A DNA stretch of 64,000 bases from NCBI GenBank assembly GCA_025362495.1, contig JANYGI010000231.1, forward strand, positions 26,411 through 90,410. The letters are read 5' to 3'. Of this stretch, positions 27,952-36,629 are shown piece after piece. The DNA is from Byssovorax sp. (GTDB lineage: Bacteria > Myxococcota_A > Polyangia > Polyangiales > Polyangiaceae). Made by a program: the position numbers and the translations under genes. The notes under the pieces were generated by a model that was not told where the DNA came from, searched no databases, and saw only the letters and a program-made list of their open reading frames with translations. Each line of letters starts with the position of its first letter. Position 1 is the first letter of the stretch.

Positions 27952-28755
27952 ATGAGGATCAAGAGCGGGCTCGGACGATGGATGAAGGCGGAGCTCGCGG
28001 GCGTCGCGGCGGTCGCGGCGGTGGTGTCGGTCGCGCTGGTCGCCTGCGCGACCGGTGTGGATCCGGTGCGACCGGCGGGCACCGGCGGCGATCCGAGCGG
28101 GGGTAGCACCGGTGATCCCGTCGGCCCGTCGTCGAGCGAGAGCAGCGGCGATTTCACGTCATCAACGACTGTCACGACGAGCAGCGCGGCGTCGAGCAGC
28201 GCCGCGTCGAGCAGCTCCGCCAGCAGCACCTCCAGCGGCGCGACGAGCAGCACGTCGAGCAGCGCGGCCTCGACGAGCGCGTCGTCGAGCACCGGGGGCG
28301 CGGTGATGGGCCTCTCGCTCCAGTACCTCTGCGCCGGCGTCAACGCGTCCGACAACCAGCTGAAGCCGCACTTCAACGTGGTCAACGGCGGCTCGTCGAG
28401 CGTCGCGCTCTCGAGCCTGACGATCCGGTACTATTTCACGGCCGAGGGCAACCCGCCGCTGACGTTCGAGTGCGACTACGCGAAGGTGAGCTGCGGCAAC
28501 CTCGCCGGGGTGTTCGCGTCGACGGCCGGGGTCAACGCGGATCACTACCTCGAGGTGAGCTTCACCGCGGGCGCAGGCACCCTCGCGCCCGGAGCGGAGA
28601 GCGGGGAGGTCCAGGCGCGCGTCCACAACCAGGATTACTCCACCATCAATCAGGCCAACGACTACTCGTTCGATCCCACGAAGACCGCGTTCACGAGCTG
28701 GGACAAGATCACCCTCTACCAGGGTGGCGCGCTGGTGTGGGGGACGGAGCCTTGA
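27952..28755 (+). CDS. Stand-alone CBM3 cellulose-binding lipoprotein
   Basis: 267 residues: lipoprotein signal (lipobox LVAC), a tether of about 80 residues almost entirely Ser, Thr and Ala, then a family 3 carbohydrate-binding module (LSLQYLCAGVNASDNQLKPH, SLTIRYYFT, DYSTINQANDYSFDPTKTAF, then ITLYQGGALVWG). CBM3 modules bind crystalline cellulose; there is no catalytic domain, so the protein should hold the cell to fibres or act as a docking partner. ATG 27952 has a perfect ribosome-binding site. It is followed after 32 bp by the CxxCH lipoprotein gene, very likely one operon. Confidence 0.88.
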   Translation: MRIKSGLGRWMKAELAGVAAVAAVVSVALVACATGVDPVRPAGTGGDPSGGSTGDPVGPSSSESSGDFTSSTTVTTSSAASSSAASSSSASSTSSGATSSTSSSAASTSASSSTGGAVMGLSLQYLCAGVNASDNQLKPHFNVVNGGSSSVALSSLTIRYYFTAEGNPPLTFECDYAKVSCGNLAGVFASTAGVNADHYLEVSFTAGAGTLAPGAESGEVQARVHNQDYSTINQANDYSFDPTKTAFTSWDKITLYQGGALVWGTEP

Positions 28756-28787
28756 GTCGTCGTCTGGAACTCCGGGAGGATAGCTTC

Positions 28788-30605
28788 ATGAGAAACGCGA
28801 TCACGCTCGTCATTCCTCTCTGCGGCCTCGTCATCGCGGCCTGCGATGCCGGCGGCGCCACCGGGACCCACCACGGAAACACCGGTGGCGCGGGCGGCCT
28901 CGGCGCGGGAGGGAGCCTGTTCACCACCACGGGCACCGACGGCGTCGGCGGTGGGATCATCGATCCCGGGCCGATCTGCAATCCGTGCACCGATTTCCCC
29001 AAGGCGCCAATCTTCGACACCGTGGGCGCGCCTCCTCCTGCAAATGCGCCGGCGCTGTTCGGCGACGCGTCGAGCTCTTCCGGCAGCGGGGGACCGTGCC
29101 TGATCGAGCCGCCGATTGGCGCGCTGTTCCCGCGTAACTGGGTCCGCCCGCGCTTCCGCTTCACGGCCCCGGCGGGGCAGAACCTCTTCGAGATCCGCGT
29201 CCACGCCGATCTCGAGACCAACGATCTCGTCGTCTACACCACCAACCCGCAGTGGACGATGCCGAAGGATCTCTGGGTCGCGCTCGCCGCCCACGTGGTC
29301 GATCTCCCGATCACCATCACGGTGCGCTCGCTCGACATGAACGCTCCGGGCAAGCCGCTCCTCGGGAGCACGGGCGCCGTCACCATCGCTCCCGTGGTGG
29401 CCGACGGGACGATGGTTTACTGGGCGGCGGTCGGCGAGCAGCCCGCCGACGCGTGGCTCGCGGGCTTCGCCGTCGGCGACGAGAGCGTGATCACCGCGCT
29501 CCAGGTCGATCAGGTGAAGCAGGCCGGGAAGAAGGATCAAGGCGGCAATCCCAAGGGCGACGGCTCGGTGACCTGCATCGGCTGCCACACCTCGACGCCC
29601 GACGGCGAGGCGGTGGTGTTCACCGATCACTGGCCCTGGAGCAACGCCATCGCCTCGATCAAGAAAGACACCGTCGGCCAGGTGCCGACCTACGTGACGC
29701 CGGGCGGCCAGGAGACGATGAACCAGCCCTGGCTCGGGGCGGCCTCGTTCTCGAAGAAGCACTTCGCGCCGGGCGATCGAATCTACGTCACCTCCTACGG
29801 CCGCAATTCGGACCAGATCTGGGACGGCTCGACGGTGAGCGATCAACCCGCCTCCCGACTCGCGTGGATCAACCTCGAGACCAGCGCTCCCGCCGGCCCG
29901 ACCAGCGCCGCGGGGCTCATCGCCGCCAAGGGCACGGCCTGGGGGATCCTCGATCGCACCGGCGATCCCAGCGGAGCGATGCTGCCGAGCTGGAGCCATG
30001 ACGGCGAGCACATCGTCTATGTCTCCACCAGCGCCGGCAAGGACGGCCGCGTCGGTGTCGGCGCGGCGGATCTCTACACGATCCCCTACAACAACAGGGC
30101 CGGCGGCCCCGCGACGCCGGTGCCGGGGGCGGCCGATCCCGCGTACAACGAGTACTATCCTTCCTACTCGCCCGACGACGCGTTCATTGCGTTCAACCGG
30201 ATCCCGAGCGGGCAGGACATGTATTACAACAGCTCGTCCGAGGTGTACGTCATCCCCGCGGCGGGCGGGACGCCGACGCGCCTCGCCGCCAACGACGCCC
30301 CCGCGTGCACCGGGATCAAGAGCCCCGGTATCACCAACAGCTGGGCCAAGTGGTCTCCCGAGATCAGCCCCTCCGGCGGCAAGACGTATTACTGGATCAT
30401 CTTCTCGTCGACGCGCGACGGGTACACGATCCAGAAGAAGCCGGCGGGCAAGGCGTCCCAGCTCTACATGACGGGCATCGTGGTGGAGAACGGCAAGATC
30501 ACCACGTTCCCCGGCGTTTACCTGTGGAATCAGCCGACCGACACCAGCAACAACACCCCGGCGTGGGACGTGTTCCAGATCCCGCAGGTTCCGCCGCCGA
30601 AGTGA
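28788..30605 (+). CDS. CxxCH and PD40-propeller lipoprotein, cellulose-locus paralogue A
   Basis: 605 residues: lipoprotein signal (IAACDAGG), Gly/Thr tether, an Ig-like N-terminal domain (NWVRPRFRFTAPAGQNLFEI), one haem-c-like site CIGCH (Cys 263, Cys 266, His 267) in TCIGCHTSTPDGEAVVFT, and a C-terminal half with TolB/PD40-type propeller repeats (LPSWSHDGEHIVYVS, YPSYSPDDAFIAFNR). A paralogue lies at 45521-47704. The function is unknown; a surface redox protein that acts with cellulose-binding partners is one idea, supported only by its operon with the CBM3 gene. GGGAGGATAGCTTC precedes the ATG. Confidence 0.72.
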   Translation: MRNAITLVIPLCGLVIAACDAGGATGTHHGNTGGAGGLGAGGSLFTTTGTDGVGGGIIDPGPICNPCTDFPKAPIFDTVGAPPPANAPALFGDASSSSGSGGPCLIEPPIGALFPRNWVRPRFRFTAPAGQNLFEIRVHADLETNDLVVYTTNPQWTMPKDLWVALAAHVVDLPITITVRSLDMNAPGKPLLGSTGAVTIAPVVADGTMVYWAAVGEQPADAWLAGFAVGDESVITALQVDQVKQAGKKDQGGNPKGDGSVTCIGCHTSTPDGEAVVFTDHWPWSNAIASIKKDTVGQVPTYVTPGGQETMNQPWLGAASFSKKHFAPGDRIYVTSYGRNSDQIWDGSTVSDQPASRLAWINLETSAPAGPTSAAGLIAAKGTAWGILDRTGDPSGAMLPSWSHDGEHIVYVSTSAGKDGRVGVGAADLYTIPYNNRAGGPATPVPGAADPAYNEYYPSYSPDDAFIAFNRIPSGQDMYYNSSSEVYVIPAAGGTPTRLAANDAPACTGIKSPGITNSWAKWSPEISPSGGKTYYWIIFSSTRDGYTIQKKPAGKASQLYMTGIVVENGKITTFPGVYLWNQPTDTSNNTPAWDVFQIPQVPPPK

Positions 30606-30628
30606 CTGTCACGAAATGGCAAGGCACC

Positions 30629-30646
30629 CTGGCGTACGCGCGCCAG
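30629..30646. terminator. Small hairpin between convergent genes
   Basis: CTGGCG (30629-30634) pairs with CGCCAG (30641-30646) across a 6-base loop, in the 55-bp gap between the CxxCH lipoprotein and the GGDEF gene. It is short and without a U tract, so only a modest candidate. Confidence 0.4.
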
Positions 30647-30660
30647 CGGGATCGAAGGGA

Positions 30661-32133
30661 TCAGGGGAGCGGCGGCCAAGAGGTTGGCGCGCCCCGGCAC
30701 AGCCGCCCTCGTCCCTGGCGCTTGGCCTCGTAGAGCGCGCTGTCGGCGTTCTGGATCAGGCTCTGGGCCAGCTCCTGGAAATAGCCTGGGGCGATCGGGT
30801 GGCGGACGTCGGCGAGCGGGATCCCGTGCGAGAGCAGGACGCCGATGCCGAGGCTGGTGCGGATCGGGAGCTCGCCCGAGGGGCCCGCGATGCTCTTGTC
30901 GCCGAGGCGATCGAGGATCCGACGGCCGACGTGCTCGGCGCCGTCGAGCGTGGTTTGCGGGAGGAGAATCGCGAACTCGTCCCCGCCGTAGCGAGCGACC
31001 ACGTCGCCCTCGCGCGTGGCCTGGCGGAGCGCGTGGCCGAGCGTCGCCAGCGCCTGATCGCCGGCGAGGTGCCCGGCGGTGTCGTTGATGCACTTCAATC
31101 CATCCATGTCGACGAGGATGATCCCGACGGGCTGCTGCGAGCGGAACGCGGCCTTGATCTCGCGCTGGATCCAGCGCTCGAAGAAGCGGCGCGCGTGCAC
31201 GCCGGTGAGGGGATCGAGCGCCGCCATCTCGTAGAGCTGCATGTTCTGGATGGCGATCGTCGCCTGGTTGGCGAAGACCTGGAGCAGCTCGGTGTCGCGC
31301 GGCGGCGGGGCCGTCGTCGCCAGGTAGATCACGCCAATCGGCAGCTCGCCCACGCGGAGAGGGATCAGCGCCGCGGAGTCGGTGAACGCGATCTCACCGC
31401 CGCCGAGCGCACGGTCGACGAGCGCGCGCTCGGCCTCGTCGAGGTGCGCGTCGAGCCGCTCGCCCGCGTGGAATCGGCCCGTCCCCGACCACAGGACGGG
31501 CTCGGCGTCCTCCTGCGCGCCCGCGATGAAACCCTCGGTGGAGATCGCCGGAGGAGGCACGGTGTCCTCGCCCGGCCGCGCGACGACGAAGCCGTCGACC
31601 GCGGCGAGGAGGCCAGTCGTGCGCGCGAGGATGGTCTCGATCAGGTCGGGGAGCGGCTGGATCTTGTGCAGGCCCGGCGTCGCGTCGAGCACGAAGCGCA
31701 GGCCCTGCTGGCTCTGGTAGAGCCTTTGAATCGTCGTCGCGGCCTTGAGGCCGGCGTCGGTCCAGAGGAGCAGTTTGTCCGGCCCTTCGCTCTTGTCGTA
31801 GTAACCCTGGATGTCGAGGCGTCGCAGCATCTCGCGCGGCGGACGCTCGTCGACGTAGCCCGTTTGCAGGATGATCTGCACGTGCGGGTTGAAGGTGCGG
31901 AGCTCGACGACGACGTCCTCACCCGTCATCCCGGGCATGAAGTAGTCGAGCAGCAAGAGATCCGCGCGGCGCTTGCGCAGGAACGCGAGGGCCTCGCTCC
32001 CGTTCGTCGCGCAGAGCACCTCGTGCCCCTCGGACTCGAGCAAGAGCCGCGTCGCCTCGAGGTAGTCGGTGTCGTCGTCGGCGAGCACGATGTGGTAGCC
32101 GGACGAACGCGTGCTCCGGTATTTACGCGCCAT
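30661..32133 (-). CDS. Response regulator diguanylate cyclase (REC-GAF-GGDEF)
   Basis: 490 residues. Receiver domain with phospho-acceptor Asp 63 (LLLLDYFMPGMTG), a central GAF-like domain (about 135-310), and a C-terminal GGDEF domain with intact active site GGDEF at 383-387 and an inhibitory I-site RxxD (REGD) five residues before it. It should make c-di-GMP on phosphorylation and be product-inhibited. Its start overlaps the upstream sugar-sensing kinase gene by 11 bases, so that kinase is the likely phosphodonor. This would link carbohydrate sensing to the motile/surface-attached switch. Confidence 0.92.
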   Translation of the reverse strand: MARKYRSTRSSGYHIVLADDDTDYLEATRLLLESEGHEVLCATNGSEALAFLRKRRADLLLLDYFMPGMTGEDVVVELRTFNPHVQIILQTGYVDERPPREMLRRLDIQGYYDKSEGPDKLLLWTDAGLKAATTIQRLYQSQQGLRFVLDATPGLHKIQPLPDLIETILARTTGLLAAVDGFVVARPGEDTVPPPAISTEGFIAGAQEDAEPVLWSGTGRFHAGERLDAHLDEAERALVDRALGGGEIAFTDSAALIPLRVGELPIGVIYLATTAPPPRDTELLQVFANQATIAIQNMQLYEMAALDPLTGVHARRFFERWIQREIKAAFRSQQPVGIILVDMDGLKCINDTAGHLAGDQALATLGHALRQATREGDVVARYGGDEFAILLPQTTLDGAEHVGRRILDRLGDKSIAGPSGELPIRTSLGIGVLLSHGIPLADVRHPIAPGYFQELAQSLIQNADSALYEAKRQGRGRLCRGAPTSWPPLP

Positions 32134-34705
32134 TTTGCCGCTCCGCGAGGCGAGGGAAGCTCACCGTGAAGGTGGTGCCGAGCCCGGGTCGACTGTCGAC
32201 GCGAACGGTCCCACCGAAGTCGCTGGTGACGATGTCGTGCACGATGGACAGGCCGAGCCCGGTGCCCTGACCGAAGGGCTTGGTGGTGAACATCGGCTCG
32301 AAGATCCGCTCGACAAGGTCGGGATCGATGCCGGTGCCTTCGTCGGCGACCGTCAGATCGAGGCCGCCTTCCCGCGGCGCGAGCGCGACCGTGACGACGC
32401 CGCCGCCGAGGCTCGCGTAGATGGCGTTCTCGACCAGGTTCGTCACCACCTGACCGAGGCGCACCGGCGAGCCGGTGAGCTCGATCTGCGCGGCGGGGGG
32501 CTCGAAGATCGCGCGGCAGCTCCCTTTGCGGAGCGCGTGCGCCAGCAGCACCAGCGCCTCGCGCACGCAGATCACCACGTTGAACGGGAGCCGCTCGTGC
32601 GGCCCGAGATCGCGCGTCTGCGATTTGATCCCGCGCACGAAGAGCGCCGCGCGCTGGGCGGCGCCCGCCGCGAGCGCGATCGCGCGCTTCATCTCGTCGC
32701 CGATCGCCCGGTGGTCGTCGGCCGTGACCTCGGGATCGCCGGCCGAGGCCTGGTACTCGTTCACCAGTGTCCCGACCTCGACGAGCGCGGCGCGCACGGC
32801 GCCGAGCGGCGAGTTCATTTCGTGGACGATGCTGGCGGTGAGGCGCCCGAGCGACGCGAGCTTCTCGGCGGTGACGAGCTTCTCCTGGTTCTCGCGGATG
32901 GCGCGGTTGGCGCGCTCGAGCTCGCCGGCGCGCTTCTCGAGATCGGAGATCAGCCGCGCGCGCTCGCGATCCTTCTCGACGATCCGCTCCATGAGCGACG
33001 TGGCCATCAGCGCGGCGCTGATCTGATCGCGGAGCGACTCGTACACCGCGCCTTCGCGCGGCCCCATCTCGAGCAGGACGAAGCCGAGCTGCTCTTCCTG
33101 GAAGAACAGCGGCTCGAGGACGAACGCGGCGCGGCGCTCGCGGCTGCGCGCGCCCGGCGGCGCGAGCTCGCGCGAGGCGAAGCGACGCCGGCTCGACGCG
33201 GGCTCGGCGGGCCTCGTCGCGTCGTACGCGAGCAGGAGGCGCGAGGTCTCGGCGGGCGCGCCGCCGGGCTCGTAGAGCGAGAGGAACGCGCTCGGGATCG
33301 CCAGCCGCGGGAAGTGCTCGGCGACGGCCTCCACCATCGCGACGACGCCCTCCGCGGTCACCAGGGCCTTGCTCGTCTCGCTCAGGCGTCGCGCCCAGCT
33401 CTGCACCTCGAGGCGATGCTGCGCCTGGGCGCTCTCCGCCGCCTCGCTGATCACGAGGCGCACCTCGTGCCAGAGATCCTCGGCGTGCGCGCGGAGCTCC
33501 GCGTCGCCGGCGAGGCACGGTAGCACCCGGCGCCGCAGTGTCGTGAGCACGTCTTGCCACGCGCCGACGTCGGCGCCGGAGGCGATCACCGCGCCGAGGA
33601 TCTCCTCGAGCGCGGCGCTGAAGCCGCCGCGCGGACCGCCGAGGAGCTCCATCGTGAACGCGTCGAGCAGCCGCGTCGCCCAGCCCGCGTCGAGCGTGGC
33701 CAGCGAGGTGCGCGCGGACCGCGTGAGATCGGCGAGCGTGTCGGCGCGCTGTGCGGCGAACGCCGCGAGAAAATCGCCGCGCGGCGCGGCCGCGAGCAGC
33801 TCGAGCGCGCGCGAGGAGCAGCCGCAGCTCCGGCGCGTGACGAGCTCGGTCGTGAGCGTGATCTGCTCGGCGATCGGCTCGCCTCGCCGCAGCGCGAGGA
33901 CGATCTCGACCGCGAGCTCGCCCTGCTCGCGCAGCGGCTGGCGCACCGTCGTCAGCGACGGCGTGGCGAAGCGCGCCTCCTCGACGTCGTCGAACCCGAC
34001 GACCGCGATCTCCTCGGGCACGCGCCGCCCGCGCGCGCGGAGCGCGTCGATCACGCCGAGCGCCATCGCGTCGCTGGCCGCGACCACCGCGTCGATCGCC
34101 GCGCCGCGCTCGTCGACGAGGACCCGGATCGCCTCGACGCCGGAGCGCCGCTGGAAGTCGCCGACGACGACCAGCGCGGGATCGAAGGGCAAGCCGCGCT
34201 CGACGAGCACGTCGAGGTAGACGCGATAGCGCCGCTCGGCCTCGGCGTTGGCGGCGGGGCCGCGGACGAACGCGACGCGCTCGCGGCCGTGCGCCTCGAT
34301 CAGATGCACGAGCGCGGCGCGCATCCCCGCCGCGTTGTCGACGAGCACGCTCGGGATCCCGGGGAGCGCCACCGCGATGCTGCACATCGGGAGCGGGCGA
34401 TAGCGATCGCAGTAGCGCGCGAGCGCCTCGGCGCCGACGTGGTTGCCGAGCGCGCCCGACATGATCATCAGCCCGTCGACGTTCTCCGGGCCAGCGAGAT
34501 CGTGGACGGCGTTGCGCTGCGCCCCGTGACGATGCGGCGAGCCGAGCACGCCGCCCGCGAAGCAGATCAGGTCGACGTCGGCGCGCCGAGCGGCGTCCGC
34601 GACGCCGGCGAGGACGCTGTTCTGGTAGCCGTCCTCGAGCCAGTCGACGAGGAGACCGAGCGTCGCGCGAGCGCTCGACTGCGTTTGAGAAGCTCTCGCG
34701 CCCAT
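32123..34705 (-). CDS. Cytosolic histidine kinase with LacI-type sugar-binding sensor domain
   Basis: 860 residues, no transmembrane segment. Residues about 15-290 match the periplasmic-binding-protein-like effector domain of LacI/GalR regulators (TLGLLVDWLEDGYQNSVLAG, AASDAMALGVIDALRARG, VPEEIAVVGFDDVEEARFAT) but without the DNA-binding helix-turn-helix. A helical middle and a coiled coil follow, then His 628 in IVHEMNSPLG, N box (NLVENAIYAS) and G boxes (DEGTGIDPDLVERIFEPMFT, GQGTGLGLSIV). It should sense a cytosolic sugar and phosphorylate the REC-GAF-GGDEF protein encoded by the overlapping gene downstream. Confidence 0.88.
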   Translation of the reverse strand: MGARASQTQSSARATLGLLVDWLEDGYQNSVLAGVADAARRADVDLICFAGGVLGSPHRHGAQRNAVHDLAGPENVDGLMIMSGALGNHVGAEALARYCDRYRPLPMCSIAVALPGIPSVLVDNAAGMRAALVHLIEAHGRERVAFVRGPAANAEAERRYRVYLDVLVERGLPFDPALVVVGDFQRRSGVEAIRVLVDERGAAIDAVVAASDAMALGVIDALRARGRRVPEEIAVVGFDDVEEARFATPSLTTVRQPLREQGELAVEIVLALRRGEPIAEQITLTTELVTRRSCGCSSRALELLAAAPRGDFLAAFAAQRADTLADLTRSARTSLATLDAGWATRLLDAFTMELLGGPRGGFSAALEEILGAVIASGADVGAWQDVLTTLRRRVLPCLAGDAELRAHAEDLWHEVRLVISEAAESAQAQHRLEVQSWARRLSETSKALVTAEGVVAMVEAVAEHFPRLAIPSAFLSLYEPGGAPAETSRLLLAYDATRPAEPASSRRRFASRELAPPGARSRERRAAFVLEPLFFQEEQLGFVLLEMGPREGAVYESLRDQISAALMATSLMERIVEKDRERARLISDLEKRAGELERANRAIRENQEKLVTAEKLASLGRLTASIVHEMNSPLGAVRAALVEVGTLVNEYQASAGDPEVTADDHRAIGDEMKRAIALAAGAAQRAALFVRGIKSQTRDLGPHERLPFNVVICVREALVLLAHALRKGSCRAIFEPPAAQIELTGSPVRLGQVVTNLVENAIYASLGGGVVTVALAPREGGLDLTVADEGTGIDPDLVERIFEPMFTTKPFGQGTGLGLSIVHDIVTSDFGGTVRVDSRPGLGTTFTVSFPRLAERQNGA

Positions 34706-34910
34706 GTGGCCTCCACTCCCTGTCCCCCTCGGGCCAGCAAACGGTAACAGAGGCCCGCACCCCGCCGACGACTGTTTTCAGCGCCGCCCGCGGCGCGCCC
34801 GCGCCGGTGGCGCTGACTGCCACGGTGAAAACGTCTCTCCAGGGTCGACAATATCGCGTCATAATGACGCGACGCGAAAGTGCAGCGCGCGCCGCGGGCT
34901 ATTTTTGCCG

Positions 34911-34926
34911 AGTGAAACGGTTCACT
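34911..34926. promoter_or_regulatory. 16-bp operator-like palindrome
   Basis: AGTGAAACGGTTCACT is an inverted repeat of AGTGAA with a 4-base spacer, 51 bp before the start of the TPR/barrel gene and 206 bp from the divergent sugar-sensing kinase. Its form and place suit a dimeric regulator's operator, but the protein is unknown. Confidence 0.4.
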
Positions 34927-34976
34927 GGTGTCTTTGTCGATTGCCATTCCTTCGCGCGGACGTGTAGGCTTTTCGG

Positions 34977-36575
34977 ATGAACGGTCGCCGTCACTCCGTA
35001 CCGTCGGTCGCGAGCGCGCTCATCGCCGTTCTGCTCGGTGCGCCGTCGGCGCTCGGCGCCTCGAAGGAGGCGGCGGCGCTCGAACTCGCGAAGAAGGCAA
35101 TCTCCGTCGACTACCTCGACACCCGATTTCCAGACGCGGAGAAGAAGCTCCAGCAGGCGCTCACCCTCTGCGAGCCGGAGGGCGCCTGCTCGGACAAGGT
35201 GCGGGCGCGGCTCCACGCCGCGCTCGGCGTCGTCTACGTCGGCGGGATGGGCAAGCGCGACGAGGGCAAGGCCGAGTTCGCCGAGGCGTTGAAGAAGGAC
35301 GCGGCGGTGAGCCTCGACGCCGATCTCGCGTCGCCCGAAATCGAGGCAGCCTTCGCTGACGCGAAACGGAGCCCCGGCTCGGCGTCGCCTGTCGGGCCTG
35401 CCGCTGCCACGCCGCCCACGGGCCCGACGTCACCCGTGCCGAGCGGGCCTCCGGCGTCGCCCACGGGCAGCGGCGATCTCGTCCACACCCCGCCTGCCGA
35501 GCAGGCCACGCTGACGCCGGTGCCCCTCTATACCGAGCTGCCGAGAGGGATCGTCGCGGCCAGGGTCCAGGCGTTCTACAAGCCCTTCGGCTCGCCCGCG
35601 TGGAAGTCGCTCGACCTCCGGCAGATCGGCTCCGGCTGGGGCGGCGAGATCCCGTGTCTCGACGTCGGGAGCGCGACAGGGGCCCTCGTCTACTACCTCC
35701 AGGCGTTCGACGCGGAGAAGAACCTGCTCTCGTGGAGCGGCACGCGCGGCGCGCCGGACAGCGTCGCCATCAAGTCCTCGATCGAGGGAGACGCGCCGCA
35801 CCTCCCCGGGGAGCAAGCGCCGCTCCGGTGCCCGGATCCTGGCGACTGTCCGCCCGGGTTCCCGGGCTGCCACGGCGTGAAGGGTGACACTCCGCCGCCC
35901 TGCGAGCCGGGGGCCGAGTGCGCCGACGTCCCGGCGCCGCCGAAGACGTACAAGAACTGGATATCGCTCTCGGTGCAGCAAGACCTGCTGGCGCTGGGCT
36001 CGAGCAAGGCCACCTGCGCCGGTGACAACGACTACGCGTGCTTCAGCGATGGAGGCACGTATTACAGCGGCATCCCCTACGACAGGTCGGGCGACGAGGT
36101 GAGCGGGGGATTGCGCCTGGCGACGACGCGGATCCTCGTCGGCTACGATCGCGCCATCGGGAGCTTCACCGTCGGAGCGCGGGTCGGCTACGCCTTCGGC
36201 GGCGGCCCCAGGGCCGAAGGAGGCAGGGCGTTTCTGCCGCTCCACGCCGAGGCGCGCGTCGCCTACTGGTTTGGCCACGATCCCTTTGCCCGCACCGGGC
36301 CGAAGCCGTATCTGGTCGTCAGCGGCGGCCTCGCCCAGGTCGACGCCAGGGTGCCTGTCGTGGCCTACGCGACCGAGAAGGCCTATGTCGACGACACCCG
36401 CACCACCTTCGACGCATGGAGGAAGAGCGGGACGGCGTTCGTCGGTGGCGGCGTGGGGATGCTCTACGCGCTGACGCCCCGTCAGGGGCCGCTCGCCGAG
36501 GTGAAGTTCATCGAAATGCTGGGCAAATCGGCCCCTACGCTGAGCCTCTCGCTCGGCTACGCGGTCGGGTTCTAG
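34977..36575 (+). CDS. TPR-like plus outer-membrane barrel protein
   Basis: 532 residues. Signal peptide (SALIAVLLGAPSALGA), a helical TPR-like region to about residue 115, a Pro/Gly/Ser hinge, a middle beta domain (GIVAARVQAFYKPFG) with Cys-rich loop, and a C-terminal part of amphipathic strands (SFTVGARVGYAFGGG ... TLSLSLGYAVGF) ending in Phe, the usual signal for barrel assembly. This layout is common in Polyangiales but has no named function. It is the first of a likely run of outer-membrane and carbohydrate genes ending at about 42080, and has a palindrome in its promoter region. Confidence 0.7.
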   Translation: MNGRRHSVPSVASALIAVLLGAPSALGASKEAAALELAKKAISVDYLDTRFPDAEKKLQQALTLCEPEGACSDKVRARLHAALGVVYVGGMGKRDEGKAEFAEALKKDAAVSLDADLASPEIEAAFADAKRSPGSASPVGPAAATPPTGPTSPVPSGPPASPTGSGDLVHTPPAEQATLTPVPLYTELPRGIVAARVQAFYKPFGSPAWKSLDLRQIGSGWGGEIPCLDVGSATGALVYYLQAFDAEKNLLSWSGTRGAPDSVAIKSSIEGDAPHLPGEQAPLRCPDPGDCPPGFPGCHGVKGDTPPPCEPGAECADVPAPPKTYKNWISLSVQQDLLALGSSKATCAGDNDYACFSDGGTYYSGIPYDRSGDEVSGGLRLATTRILVGYDRAIGSFTVGARVGYAFGGGPRAEGGRAFLPLHAEARVAYWFGHDPFARTGPKPYLVVSGGLAQVDARVPVVAYATEKAYVDDTRTTFDAWRKSGTAFVGGGVGMLYALTPRQGPLAEVKFIEMLGKSAPTLSLSLGYAVGF

Positions 36576-36629
36576 CGGGGGCCTGGGCCCGCGCGGGGGC
36601 CCGGAACTGGATCGAAGGAAGGGATATCG

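Noticed and set aside
32111..33523. A 470-residue plus-strand protein opposite the sugar-sensing kinase
   Set aside because: Its composition (Arg, Glu, Ala-rich) is that of an antisense shadow and it has no domain or start signal.
34807..34823. GTGGC/GCCAC inverted repeat as another TetR site
   Set aside because: The spacer is three bases shorter than in the three matching sites, so a dimer with the same spacing would not fit.
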